DNA from: Nageia nagi
Taxonomy: Eukaryota > Pinophyta
Assembly (NCBI GenBank): GCA_050084985.1
Contig: JBITNC010000001.1
Coordinates: forward strand, 167,772,001-167,836,000
DNA: 64,000 nt
Direction of reading: 5' to 3'
The notes under the pieces were generated by a model, which was not told where the DNA came from, did no database searches, and worked only from the letters and a program-made list of their open reading frames with translations. Shown piece after piece: positions 22,301 to 32,590 of the stretch (within the stretch, counting starts at the first letter, position 1; every line of letters begins with the position of its first letter). A program made the position numbers and the translations under genes.

Positions 22301-22930
22301 TGTTGTGTATATATAGATTCAAGCAAAATATATATGCGGAATAAAACTTGCATAAGTAAAACAAATAACCAAGAACAATCACACAAGAGATTACCACAGC
22401 ATGTAACGAGGTTCACCCAGTGTGGGCTACATCCCTGGAGAAACAACCAATCGGATCTTTATCACAGTACAAAAAACAAAGGGATTACAATCCGCATCAA
22501 CCCTAATGTACTATCTCCTCAGTATCTAACAAGCTCTCAATCAAGCTCCCATTTGCTAAAATCCTAGCACAACTCTAATACGATGATATTTCCTTCACAC
22601 AAAATCCTCTTGTATAATAGAGAATACAATATGTGATCTAAATATTAACAGTTCAAATTCACCACTAAAAATAGCCTTTCCAAAAAATAGGTTTTTACAA
22701 GAATAGCGCTATTTCTAAAAACGATTAAAAATAGACCCAAAAATTTCGCTCAGCCTTCGGCCTGTTAGTGGGGGGCTGCCATCACCCTAAAAGCCCCTTG
22801 CTGCACCTGGCGCAAGCAAATCTACGTTGCGGATCAAGACTCACATGCGAATAAGGGATCGTAGGGGCGCTCTTCCTGTACATGGCTGCACACATGCATT
22901 TCCTAGGATAACAGGCTCCACAATCCAACA
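22301..22930 (-). mobile_element. Solo LTR, 630 bp, copia-type, inserted in gypsy gag
   Basis: Begins TGTTGTG and ends ATCCAACA, giving the inverted terminal bases TGTTG/CAACA, and is flanked on both sides by ACAAC. That is a complete single LTR left by recombination between the two LTRs of an inserted element. Orientation is inferred as minus, because the block GTAACGAGGTTCACCC with GGGCTACATCCCTGG near 22405-22440 resembles the U5 region of the minus-strand copia LTRs at 51819-52305 and 59400-59856. Reading the minus strand, TTATACAAGAGG near 22610 may be the TATA region. The part at 22740-22900 is clearly GC-richer than the surroundings. The perfect duplication suggests a later insertion than the host element. 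Confidence 0.9.
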
Positions 22931-22935
22931 ACAAC
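22931..22935. repeat. Target-site duplication, right copy (ACAAC)
   Basis: Perfect match to the five bases at 22296-22300. Confidence 0.9.
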
Positions 22936-23559
22936 TTCTTGCTAAGAAGCTACTCTTGGATTTGTAGCATTGAGGCATATTTCAAGACCTTCCCAGAGAT
23001 GACAGATATTCAAAAGCTTCTGATGGAAGAGGCCCACATGTCTTTCTTAGCCCTTGAATGGTGGCAGAATCATCAATGCATTTTTGGAACAATGGACTAA
23101 TATATCACTCATGGGATGATTTTAAAAACCCTAAAGTCAAGATATTTATCCCTTGGCTACCTGTAAAAGCTGTAGGCTTGATGGTTGTAGCTCAAACAAG
23201 TTCAAGGTCATTCAGTCCAACAATATATTGATATCTTCAGCAAGCTCCAAGTTAAGCTAACTGTTTCAAAGGATGGAGAGGAACTAATTGTTAAGTTTAT
23301 ATCTGGTCTACTTCCAATGCTTCATAAGGAATTTACTATGTTTGAAGCAAATTCTTTGGATACAGTATTTAATCTGGCAGTGGCTAACAAAATTAAGCTA
23401 AGCCTTAAAAAGGGCATTTTGCAAGGTCTATTGAAGGCTTCCACAAACCCTAATGGACAGTGAACAAGCTCCCACATCTTTCAATAGTATGAAAAAAAAA
23501 TTTGCACTTATCACTAGCGTTAGGGCCATTCTATTGAGTGGTATAAATTTCTCAAGGTA

Positions 23560-24640
23560 AGAAGGATTCCAAAATCCTTTTTACATAAGAGCAAACTGAG
23601 ATAGCAGAAGAAGATGATGATCATGCAATGGTTGAGGTTGATAATCCTATTATGCTTGATCCTGCCCTTGTCTTAATCACTAAGAACTGTTGTAAGGCAC
23701 TTAGGGAGTTTCTATAGAAACAAAGTTGTTAGATGAAAAAATGATTGCATTGCTAATGGTAGTGAGAACTTGGTTTCTTATAAGTTGGTTGCAGTACTCC
23801 AACTTCCTACACTTGATCATCCCCAACCATATATCTTGGTTATGTAGTAACATAACGGACCTCATAAATTGGTTCACAAGACATGTGCAGCTACCTTCAC
23901 TATTTATCCCTTTCAAGATACAGTTGAATGCAACATAACATCCTAAATCTTTTTGGTTAAGTTTCTAACGTCCATTCTTGTAAGTTTCTTACGCAGACCA
24001 TGATGAACGTTTCAAACCAACAAGCTTCAGAAAGAGGGTAAGGATCTAGAAACTCACATCCTGCTTCAACTTCAGAGCCACATGTTATTTTTGGCTAGAC
24101 TCTGAAGCAAGAGAATATAAGAAAGTATTTGTTATCTGTGTTATTTGCCATGCAACGGAGGATAATAAAAACAAGCTTCCACCTACTAATATGTATTATT
24201 TGCCATGCAACGGAGGATAATAAAAACAAGCTTCCACCTACTAATATGTATACTCTCATAGATGTCAATGTTGATTTCTTTGAGGAACTAAATGGATTGC
24301 CATCTTTCAAAGCTATCAATCGTTCCATCTATTTGGTTCTAGGATCCTCACTACCAAACTTTGAGAATGTTGCCTCTCACCAATAGAGCGTTGAAATTGA
24401 GTAACAAATAAACTTATTAAAGATAGATGGCTTTATAAGTTGAATCAGTTTTTGCATTTCTTACAACAACCCTTTATTATCAATCAAAAACCTGTTTTAG
24501 ACTAGATAATTTGAGATGGTTAGTTATATAAGTTGAATCAGTTATGCATCCCTACAGCTCCTGCATAGTTAATGGTCATCAAAGGGTCACATTCTTCTTT
24601 TTATGGTCGGCATTTTGGCACCACTAGGACTTTGGATGGA
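23560..24640 (+). pseudogene. Ty3/gypsy protease and start of RT, decayed
   Basis: Continues from the gag above. Protease-like text near 23755-23850 reads NLVSYKLVAVLQLPTLDHPQPYILV, here cited only as its parts LVSYKLVAVLQL and TLDHPQPYILV; the gypsy form has a CxNxIS-LV-x-L-x-L-x-T-x-x-HP-x-PY pattern. The catalytic Asp-Ser/Thr-Gly is not preserved recognisably. CAATFTIYPFQDTVECNI follows near 23880-23935. The region before RT is seen near 24260-24370: DVNVDFFEELNGLPSFKAIN, then LVLGSSLPNFENV. After 24400 the RT is lost, and SFYGRHFGTTRTLDG near 24595-24640 resembles the integrase zinc region, which implies an internal deletion. Frame changes and stops are frequent. Confidence 0.7.
24141..24250. 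repeat. Perfect tandem duplication of 55 bp
   Basis: TTATTTGCCATGCAACGGAG begins at 24141 and again at 24196, and all 55 bases are identical. 55 is not a multiple of three, so it shifts the frame of the gypsy pol remnant it lies in. The lack of differences marks it as recent compared with the decay around it. Confidence 0.95.
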
Positions 24641-25655
24641 AAGTGATATCTTATTTCTATTAAAATCTTATATTCTAATTTTGAAAAAATGAGGCAAATG
24701 GGTATTCATGTTTCTATCCTTGACACAAAACTGATAATATTTATTTCGATCCTGGTTGACTACTAAGTTGCATTTTTGTTGTCTTATATTTTCAAACATG
24801 GAAGTCAGTGTAATGTAAAAAGATCTGTTATGGTGTATGTCAGAATGGATCTGTGTAGTTGTAACATTTCCACAATTATTTCTAATTTCTTGGTTGTCAT
24901 GTCCTTTTGTATTTGGGTTTGATAGGATTGGTCCTTTTAAGGAGTGGTCCCTTATCAGATATCGTTTCAGGGGATCAGGTACCATACATGTCAGCAATAC
25001 TCTTATGGGCTCTGTTGTTTCTGTACAGGAGCAGCTCTAAACTAGACTATCTCGAAATTAGCATGCACATTTCGTGCCTGGTTGACAGGTCAATTTATAA
25101 TTGAAATTTGCAAACTGTAGTCTATATTGCTGATTGTTTTGAAATTTTGAATGATAAAGGGTTGTGTTGAGGAAACTTAGAAAGAATAAACATAATAATG
25201 ATGGAGTTGGAACATTCAAATTCAAATGCGAGTATCCAAAAGTATTATTTTTGCTGTTGTATCAAGGGTATCATTGGGGACAATAAGTAGCTTGTAATGA
25301 GTAATAACTTTCAAAACTGTTATGTAACTTCTTGCTACAGAAATAACTATTTAGTTAAAGTGGAGAAGGCCCTTCAATTACATAAGGGATATTATTCATC
25401 TTTTCAAAGTAGTACCTCATATAGGATCAAACCTTTAAGTTGAATATGAAAATATGGATAAAGTATAGTTTCCTTTTATAGTATACGGACATGTGAGAAG
25501 CTCAGATGTGGAACAGTTAGCTCTATCTGTAACACTTGCTTCTCATTCTGGAAAACAGAAGAATTATATTGCCCTTTCAAGGAAATGTTGTTCAGAAGAT
25601 TTGAGACTTGAGAACTGCAAAAACTTTCTGAGACTGCTTATCAAACCCTGAATTT
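24641..25655. other. Unassigned stretch
   Basis: No family recognised. A 109-codon minus-strand open frame (24668-24997) and shorter plus-strand ones have no motif and no codon bias that I can point to. It separates a plus-strand gypsy remnant from a minus-strand one. Confidence 0.4.
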
Positions 25656-25659
25656 TTTG

Positions 25660-26669
25660 TGCTTCATAGTCCAACTTTGTCATGCAGAAGTCATTATTGT
25701 GACCTTCTTATGGTCTGAGAATTACTCTTGCTTCCATTGTGTATCCTTTCTCTTATATTCTGACTCAATATACTTTGGGGATTACTGGCTTTCCCTTCTT
25801 GCTTTTGTTGGCCTCTTCCTTTCACAATCTGACCTCTTCCTCTTTATGACTTTCCTATCCCTTTTGAGCTACTTTGATGCTTCCTTACTAACTTCTCTTT
25901 GCCTTTCTTTGCCTTTCAAGGCGAAACAGTAAGCCGCCTCCGCCGATCTCAATCTCATTAACCCAATATCATCTTGAATTGACAAACAAAATCCATTCAC
26001 ATACATTGCCACTTTCTCCTTGCTATTTTCCAAATAGTGAGTTTGTAGAACACCTCTATATATTATTTTACACTCTTCTTTTAATTCAAATTCTGCAAGT
26101 TCTTGAACAACCTCAATTTGTAATCTCCCAGAAAGAATCTGTCCTTCAACTTGCCAATCATTCTATCCCAGGTTTTAATTTTCTCCTTCCCTTTTCCTTG
26201 TCTCTTTGTTTGAACATGATCCCACCATAAAGATGCATGTCTCTTTAGTCTAGTACAAGAAAACTTTACTCTTTTTGGGTTTGTTATTGATTCAAATTCA
26301 AAGTGCTTTTCCATCTTATGATCCAATCAAAAAGTTATTTAGGGTTCAAACTTCCATCGTACCATAGAGTATGCAACTTGAGTGTCTTTCCTACTCTCAT
26401 GATAGACTTGGTGAAACTCCTCTATGGTCCATCCAAATGATCTTCATCATTAGAATCTCTATTGTCCATCCAATCGATCTTCATCATTAGAATCTCTATG
26501 GTCCATCTAACTAATCTTCATCATTAGAATATTTGATAGATTCTCAATTCTCATTATCGCTTACATCTTCAATATGAACTTCTCTCTTTTGTGTTATTTT
26601 AGTGGCCTCTTCAACATCTCAACAATCTCAAATTGGTTTAGTATTTGTTGGTCTTCTTTTTGGTGGCAT
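25660..26669 (-). pseudogene. Ty3/gypsy gag, decayed
   Basis: Read from ATG at 26669-26667 (MPPKRRPTN). An acidic N-terminal part (EDVSDNEN near 26560) is followed by a 37-bp triplication. The gag core is an 81-codon open piece at 26326-26081: MEKHFEFESITNPKRVKF, then LKRHASLWWDHVQT and KIKTWDRMIGKLKDRF, matching the retrotransposon gag family with its W-W pair. After a stop come SVKQYIEVFYKL and a basic, Gly/Arg-rich tail near 25900-25790 (RGRGQIVKGRGQQK), where gypsy gags bind nucleic acid. No intact zinc knuckle. The start lies only 17 bases from the primer-binding site. Pol is not seen further down. Confidence 0.85.
26421..26531. repeat. Tandem triplication, 37-bp unit, inside gypsy gag
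   Basis: TCTATGGTCCATCCAA-like units begin at 26421, 26458 and 26495, each containing TCTTCATCATTAGAAT. The two extra copies add 74 bp, not a multiple of three, so they break the gag frame between its acidic N terminus and its core. Confidence 0.88.
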
Positions 26670-26685
26670 GTCTCTAAGATATTTT

Positions 26686-26698
26686 GAATCTAATACCA
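26686..26698 (-). other. Primer-binding site resembling initiator tRNA-Met
   Basis: On the minus strand TGGTATTAGATTC, close to the plant retroelement consensus TGGTATCAGAGC that pairs with the 3' end of initiator Met tRNA. It lies just upstream of the gag ATG and a few bases inside a possible LTR end (TG at 26704 on the plus strand). Confidence 0.7.
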
Positions 26699-26703
26699 CT
26701 TTA

Positions 26704-28640
26704 TGTAGTTGAAAGTAGTGAGATGTCTTGAATGTTAAATATATTAAATTTAATGTAGTCAAAATTAATAGAGTTACCCAAAAGGGCTAAATATGATGTT
26801 TCTGAAAAAGTTTCTACAAACTTACAAAACTTGGGGCATCTTTTATGTATACAAAATTAAATCTTACAAAAGAATTGGTACACATCAAAATTTATGGGCT
26901 TTGCAAGATAAAAAAACTTTATATGAGAAACAAAGATAATAGTGCACAACAAACAAATTCAGAAATTGGAATGAATAGGAATCTTTGCATTAAAAAAAAA
27001 ACAAAAATTATCTACATATAAGTTTACCCATAATCTCTTTTTCTCCTTCCCTCTCTTTACTAATGCTAGTTAATTTCACTTTATAACATGTTTGTTTTGG
27101 TCCTCTTGAATTTTGAATTTCAATCACCCATCTAGTAATGAATGGCATTTGTAAATCTCATTGAGTTGTTTGGGATTCTCCAATGTGGAAAGTTAGTTGT
27201 TTCCCCTCTTTTTCTATTTTTCTAGGATTCCTTCGTTTGTGACTTTGCTTAAATATGTTTTTTTTCATGAGTTAAACTACAAGAATCGGTAACTAGTTAC
27301 ATTATTCTTCGACTTGTCATGGGTTTAAATATTGCTCTTGTTGCCACTATAACCTCCAATTGTACTAGGGTAAAGTTCTTAACATAACTAATGGTGCTAG
27401 CATGACACACCCTTCAATTCTACAAAACTTGAAGGATTTGAGCTTGGGTCAATGCCTCTTCATGGGCATGGATTGATCACCAAGTCCAACCCTCAAGCAT
27501 CCCTATATATGCCCTTTACAATGGTCACTATCAAAGATAATCAAAGAAATTGTAAAGGCATATTTCATAGCGACATCAATGAAGAGGTTTCACTACAAGT
27601 TAACTAGATACACTATTGATTGTCTTTTCTTTCAAAGCTAGAAAGAGAACTTGTATTGGTAGATTTCGTAGTGATAATAATTAATTGTTTGTGTTGTGAG
27701 TTCACTAGATACACCATTAGTTGGCATACCTCCAAAGCTAAATAGAGAAATTATAGTTGTACCTTTTGTAATGCTATAAATTGATTGGATATGCATTTAT
27801 CATTGTCGTTTCCAAAGATACACATAGGATTTGTACTTTTATCTTTTGTTGCAACAATGATAAATGTTGTTGGGACAAAAGTCAAACATATAATTTTCCT
27901 TCAAAAACTTGGAAAAATTGTTTCAGCTTCCTTCATATTTCAAAGTTACACAACAAAATAAGAGAAAAACATTGAAAATAAATTCTCTTCCATCACAACA
28001 TTGCTTCATTATCTCAAATAATCTTACGAGGAAAGTTGTCAAGAAATATTACATAAGTTAATTATTTATGTTACCTAGATATCTTATTTAATTTTAATAT
28101 AATCATTTATTTATTAAATGATATAAGTATCATAAAGAATAATTTATAGCTATATGTTGCTTGTATATTAATGATAATCAAAAATTACATTTTTCCCTAC
28201 TTAATTTATTTTATTCATATTTAATCTTGACAGGATCCATTACATAATGATCATATATTAAATTCTCTTAAGATGTATGAAAAAGTTCAGATTATCATTT
28301 CATTGTTACTTCATCAACTCATCATAATTCATTGTAATTCATCAATTCATCCAAGCTCATTCTAAATCATGAATTATTTGTATTTGTGATTTTTTGTTGT
28401 AAACTTATAGAACTAAATAAATTTTACTATCATTAAGATAATGATTCTAAATATTTATTTTAATATTATCATTAATAATCAAAATAGCAAAATAGCAATA
28501 ACCATGTCAAAGATTCAACTATAGCATGCAAAATTAAAATAACTATTGAAATTTTATAATAAAACTATTGTCACACACAGAAATTTGATCAGACAATGTG
28601 AGGTGGCCATGCAGCTATGCAAAATATAATTGACATCATT
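26704..28640. other. Probable 5' LTR of the minus-strand gypsy element, then unassigned DNA
   Basis: The LTR should begin at the CA end read on the minus strand (plus-strand TGTAG at 26704) and extend rightward, but I cannot fix its far end. The rest is AT-rich, with diffuse similarity among blocks near 27590-27800 (CAAAGCTA plus ATAGAGAA) and no gene. Confidence 0.35.
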
Positions 28641-28655
28641 GAAATCCTGTAACAA

Positions 28656-28890
28656 TCATTTCGGCCATTCCTCAAACTCCACAACATAGGGAGTCCCATT
28701 GTAGCTTCTAATGTGGAGTCCAGTCCAAGACATTTCTATGTAAGAAAGGAAACGATAGGTCCCCCTCAGCCAGCTGATCCTGCTCTTTTTCATTCGGAGG
28801 CAGACACGATCATACACCTGAATGGTTTTTTCATATGGCAATTGACAACTTCGTATTCCAAGAACTCTTGAAAGATCAGGAAAGAGTAAG
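28656..28890 (-). CDS. Small open frame of about 77 codons, possible last exon or fragment, unidentified
   Basis: Read from about 28890 to the stop at 28656. It contains FPDLSRVLGIRSCQLPYEK, IQVYDRVCLRMKKSRISWLR, MSWTGLHIRSYNGTPYVVEF and ends EEWPK. Composition (Trp, Arg and Tyr rich, few low-complexity runs) and higher GC than the flanks suggest real protein ancestry. The first ATG in frame gives 61 codons (28841-28656); the frame is open further upstream, as for an exon without its own start. No domain recognised. No neighbouring exon was found. Confidence 0.35.
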
Positions 28891-28932
28891 AATAAAAGTA
28901 GAAGATCAGGAAAGAGTAAGAATACAAGTAGA
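28873..28932. repeat. Tandem duplication, 30 bp
   Basis: AGATCAGGAAAGAGTAAGAA occurs at 28873 and 28903. The 30-base units differ at one position (AATAAAAGTA versus AATACAAGTA). Confidence 0.9.
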
Positions 28933-29720
28933 ATTTATTATGTTTATATATTGTTGATCCATTTTAGAAACTTGTAATGTCACCCAGCTTATGTTACTTC
29001 TTACGTTCAGATGAGGTTTTTACAATTTTTTATCTCACCGACATCGGAAAATTCTTAATTGGTTTTCAAATCATATTTTTGTTCATCATTCATCAATAAA
29101 ACTGTAATGACATTTCTTGTCTAGCTATATTATGAATTCAAAGTCTATTTTATTTCAAAAATCAACAAATTCACTTAGCAAAACAATTTTAAGGACAATC
29201 AAGATTTAATTTGTAATAATCTAACATTTAGACAAGAAACTTATAATTAGATATGAACTTTTGAAATCTTTTTAACTATATAAATTTTTTATGTATAACT
29301 TTACGTTTGTTTATAACATAATATTACATAAAAGCATCTATTCATAAAATGCATTGGAAAATTGTGTTTTAGTTGTTGGGGTTTATTTATTATTGAGAAG
29401 ACTTAAGATATTGAAGGAGACTTTTTTTTTTTTAGGAATGTAAGCATTGATATTTCAATTGTCTTTTTTTAAATCAATATCATGGAAGATAAAGGAAATC
29501 TAAGAGAATCCAAATCTAAGTTCATGAGTATAGTAAATCACCACTCACTTATCAACTTAATATTTCTATAAAAAAGTACAAGTTTCCTCTAATAACACCT
29601 TAATTTACAAATACTCATTAAACAACAATTCTTTTTTATATATTTCAATAACAACTTTTTTTTATAAAGGGTAAATAGGTGGATTTTATCAAGGACCTAT
29701 ACAACTTTTTTAAAGATTTA
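28933..29720. other. AT-rich spacer, no gene seen
   Basis: Nothing recognised on either strand. Confidence 0.5.
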
Positions 29721-29724
29721 GCTT

Positions 29725-29930
29725 TTATGGATCTGTTACAACTTGTTGCTTCTCAGTTGTAGCCATGTTTATGAACCAATTCTTTGCATAATGTGATCTT
29801 CTGCACATAGATATTGTTACATGAATATTATCCCAAGCAATGTACTTTGCTATTTTCATCCAAGTATGATCTTTATTCAATCTCATTGTTCTTCGAAGGA
29901 TCCAATTGGCAAAGTGAAAATATTAGATTC
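29725..29930 (-). pseudogene. Coding-like scrap of about 65 codons, unidentified
   Basis: The minus strand reads FANWILRRTMRLNKDHTW, then MKIAKYIAWDNIHV, SMCRRSHYAKNWF and MATTEKQQVV before a stop at 29727-29725. The balanced composition contrasts with the flanking AT-rich DNA and suggests an exon or gene fragment. No family recognised, no start codon at the beginning. Confidence 0.3.
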
Positions 29931-30954
29931 CTAACGCTTACTACAACCCCAAAAAAAAGTTGCAACCTCATAATGTGAATTATAAAGCATCATAATCAAG
30001 TACAATAGAGAAATATTGAATTAATCTTCCAACCAACACATCAATCCAACAATCCATATTGAGTTAAAAGAAGCATCTTCACTTGTGCACAAAGCTCCAA
30101 AGATCACCAACATTGATTATAGGGTTTGCAAGACAATGAGTGCAATATTATTTTGAAAAAATTAGTTCTACATATAAAGCTTAATATGGAAGGTCGATCT
30201 AGATGGGCCTTTAAAGGCAATCTTGAACTAGTTGATGGGAACTTAGGGTTTGTGATTTTAGGATTTATGATTACAATATGAGTAGATAATTGGTCTAATA
30301 ATAATATAAAAGTTTGAGCCATTTTCATTGGCATGTAAAAGGTATGTTGATTGAGATGGAATCAAATTATATCATAGATTCAAATTTGTAAATCATGATC
30401 AATAAGGAAGGTAGTTGATTAGCTAGCAAGATTATACCTTTGAAGGTGTCTTTCCTCTACTCTTAATCATAATGACTATACAATTCAATGATATGATTGT
30501 TTTAATAATCTTTATGATGTATTTTTATTGATCTAACAAAAAAAGTAGTATATCATGAACAAATATTCAAAACTAATAAATACAAATCATTCATCTATCT
30601 ATCCATTAATCTATAAATTTATTATATATCCAACCATCTATGTATGCATCTATCTATAACCTTTATTAATCATATATACTATTAAGTTCAGTAAATTACA
30701 ATAAACTTAGTATGTGCTAATTAATATAAATATTACATCACACATTTTTTTTTAAAATATATCAAAATCTTTTTAAATTTTGACAAAGTAAATCCAAGGA
30801 CCTATTCGCCCCTCCTGTCACCTTACACCAGACATGTCCTGACATCCTTAGTTGGTAAATCTTAGGCCCATCCCCTTTCCAACAAAAATTCATTCGATCC
30901 TTTTCCAACAAAAAAACTATCCTAAGCTGACAAGATCTTATTATTATTCTCAAA
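29931..30954. other. AT-rich spacer, no gene seen
   Basis: No supportable gene. 30780-30900 is slightly richer in C on the plus strand and leads into the inverted repeat. Confidence 0.45.
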
Positions 30955-31047
30955 GAAGGATCCTATTATAATGCTTCCTAGAGAAAGATCCTTTCCTGAA
31001 GATCATAATAAGATCGTTCTCTAGGAAAGTTCGTAATAGGATCCTTC
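30955..31047. repeat. Inverted repeat with 31-bp arms
   Basis: Left arm 30955-30985 (GAAGGATCCTATTA...CTAGAGAA) and right arm 31017-31047 (TTCTCTAGGAA...ATAGGATCCTTC) pair at 26 of 31 positions, with 11 and 12 perfect pairs at the ends. The 31-base spacer contains GATCATAATAAGATC. It could be a foldback element core or an old miniature transposon. Confidence 0.85.
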
Positions 31048-32219
31048 CTACATCATATGACTTTTTACCTAAAAAGGATTGAACCTAGATTTACTGGCGA
31101 TGTTATATTAACAGGACAATTTATAAATAACGTATACAGCTACACTTTACCAATCCAGGTATCAAAATTACAGCCAAGGGAGCTGTAAATAATATCCCCT
31201 TGAAAATGGCTTAAAGCTATTCTCTGCTACTATATCTGCATGAAATACTCTACAAACCTTATTATGACAATAGAACATTTTAACGTTTAACAAAAGAAAA
31301 AAGAACATTTTAACGTCAATCTCGAGATGATTCATAAAATTTCAACTGCAATGACAAAATCCAGCATATCCAAACTGCCAACTACACAGAATAACCTCTC
31401 CAAATTTGAAATTATCTCTAAGTGGTATTGTTCAGGCACAAAATAACCTGTCAGCCTCGTCTCTATTTATATGCTGCTGCTTCGTATTCCTCCTATTGTT
31501 GTTGATAAGCAGGATTTGGCTTCTACGAGTGTAAACATCGCAAACATTTGAGATTCTATTTTAGTTCATACTGTTAAAACGCGACTCAATCGACCATAAT
31601 ATAAATCGCAAGGTTTGCAAGTCATCCAACTAGTGATTTTTTTTTCCTTCAAATTTAAATGCATAATTAAATATAGTTCCCATTTGGTTCTTCTTCTTCG
31701 ATAATGCTTTAATATTGCTCAAATGTTTTTTTTTTTCAACTCATCAAAATCTATCTAGAATTGGAATCAAACTTCAATCCCCACTTGTAATATATATAAA
31801 TATATACGGAATTCGATAATCCTATATAATGGAAGACCTAGTCTATATATATATATATATATATATATATGGAATTCTATAATTCTTTATAAATTCATTT
31901 GCAATACATTCATTCAATTCGACGAGATATGGAGGATACCTAGCATTATCTAGGGAATAACTTTGATTATTATGCCATAAATTCATTTCTTAATATTCCT
32001 TTAATTTGATAATATTTATATTTAATAAATTTATTTATATTTGATATAGTAGAACACTTAATTTTATTTAATAAAACTTTTGAATTTTGGTCTTATTTAA
32101 CTCTTTTAGTAATCTAAAGAAGAATTTGATAGAGCAATTGTAAGATAACTCTATAATAACATTATAATACAAAACATCTCTTTACAATTCATAAGTACAA
32201 TAGTCCAATTTATACCAAT
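31048..32219. other. Non-coding stretch with a TA microsatellite
   Basis: No gene. Contains (TA)n at 31844-31870. The sequence before it (TATATACGGAATTCGATAAT at 31801) resembles the sequence after it (TATATGGAATTCTATAATTC), so the microsatellite lies between two copies of a short duplication. Confidence 0.6.
31844..31870. repeat. (TA)n microsatellite
   Basis: About 13 uninterrupted TA units. Confidence 0.95.
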
Positions 32220-32221
32220 AT

Positions 32222-32590
32222 GAATTTTGCATCCAAATGATTGATTGTCACTATAGCAATTTATACCCGTCATGTCCAATGTATACTTCACAAATTAGAT
32301 ATGCTTTTACATTCATATGATTAGTCACCATTATCAAATTATAGTTACATTCTTTGAGACCACTTGAAAGCAATTTTTACCCCTCATGACCCATCCATAT
32401 TAGAACAAATTGGATAACCTTAACAAATATATACTTGCACAACTTGGATAAGCCTTCACAATCATATGATTAACTTCATCACTATCAAATCATTGTTCCA
32501 TGCTTTAAAATCATTCAAAAGGAATTTTTACCCCTTGTGACCAATCTATATTTTCATAAATTGGATAACCTTAATAGAATATTAAAAATT
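32222..32590. repeat. Tandem repeat, about 150-bp unit, roughly 2.5 copies
   Basis: CATATGATTA recurs at 32314 and 32463 (149 bp apart). Each copy carries ACTATCAAAT or ATTATCAAAT, a TTTTTACCCCT block with GTGACC/ATGACC and AATTGGATAACCTTAA. A weaker first copy starts near 32230 (CAAATGATTGATTGTCACTA). Confidence 0.75.

Larger units (their letters stand above)
22085..23475 (+). pseudogene. Ty3/gypsy gag, decayed and split by a solo LTR
   Basis: Probable start MAPKRTQQ at 22085, with MGTLQQNLRSQLRAK near 22139. The gene is interrupted at 22300 and resumes at 22936. The two halves meet in the same gag text (TKLDDN before the insertion, LLRSYSWICSIEAYFKTFPE after it). The retrotransposon gag core is clear: MTDIQKLLMEEAHM, ALEWWQNHQ near 23045-23075, LKSRYLSLGYL near 23130-23165, VQQYIDIFSKLQVKL near 23220-23255, and EELIVKFISGLLPMLHKEF near 23278-23335. 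This is the capsid-like protein of gypsy elements. The Trp-Trp pair and the final GLL-x-x-H block are typical. Stops and frameshifts show it is dead. Confidence 0.85.

Noticed and set aside
22740-22900. GC-rich patch as a possible structural RNA gene
   Set aside because: It lies within the solo LTR and shows no tRNA or rRNA landmarks.
24668-24997. 109-codon minus-strand frame as a gene
   Set aside because: No motif, no start context or neighbours to support it.
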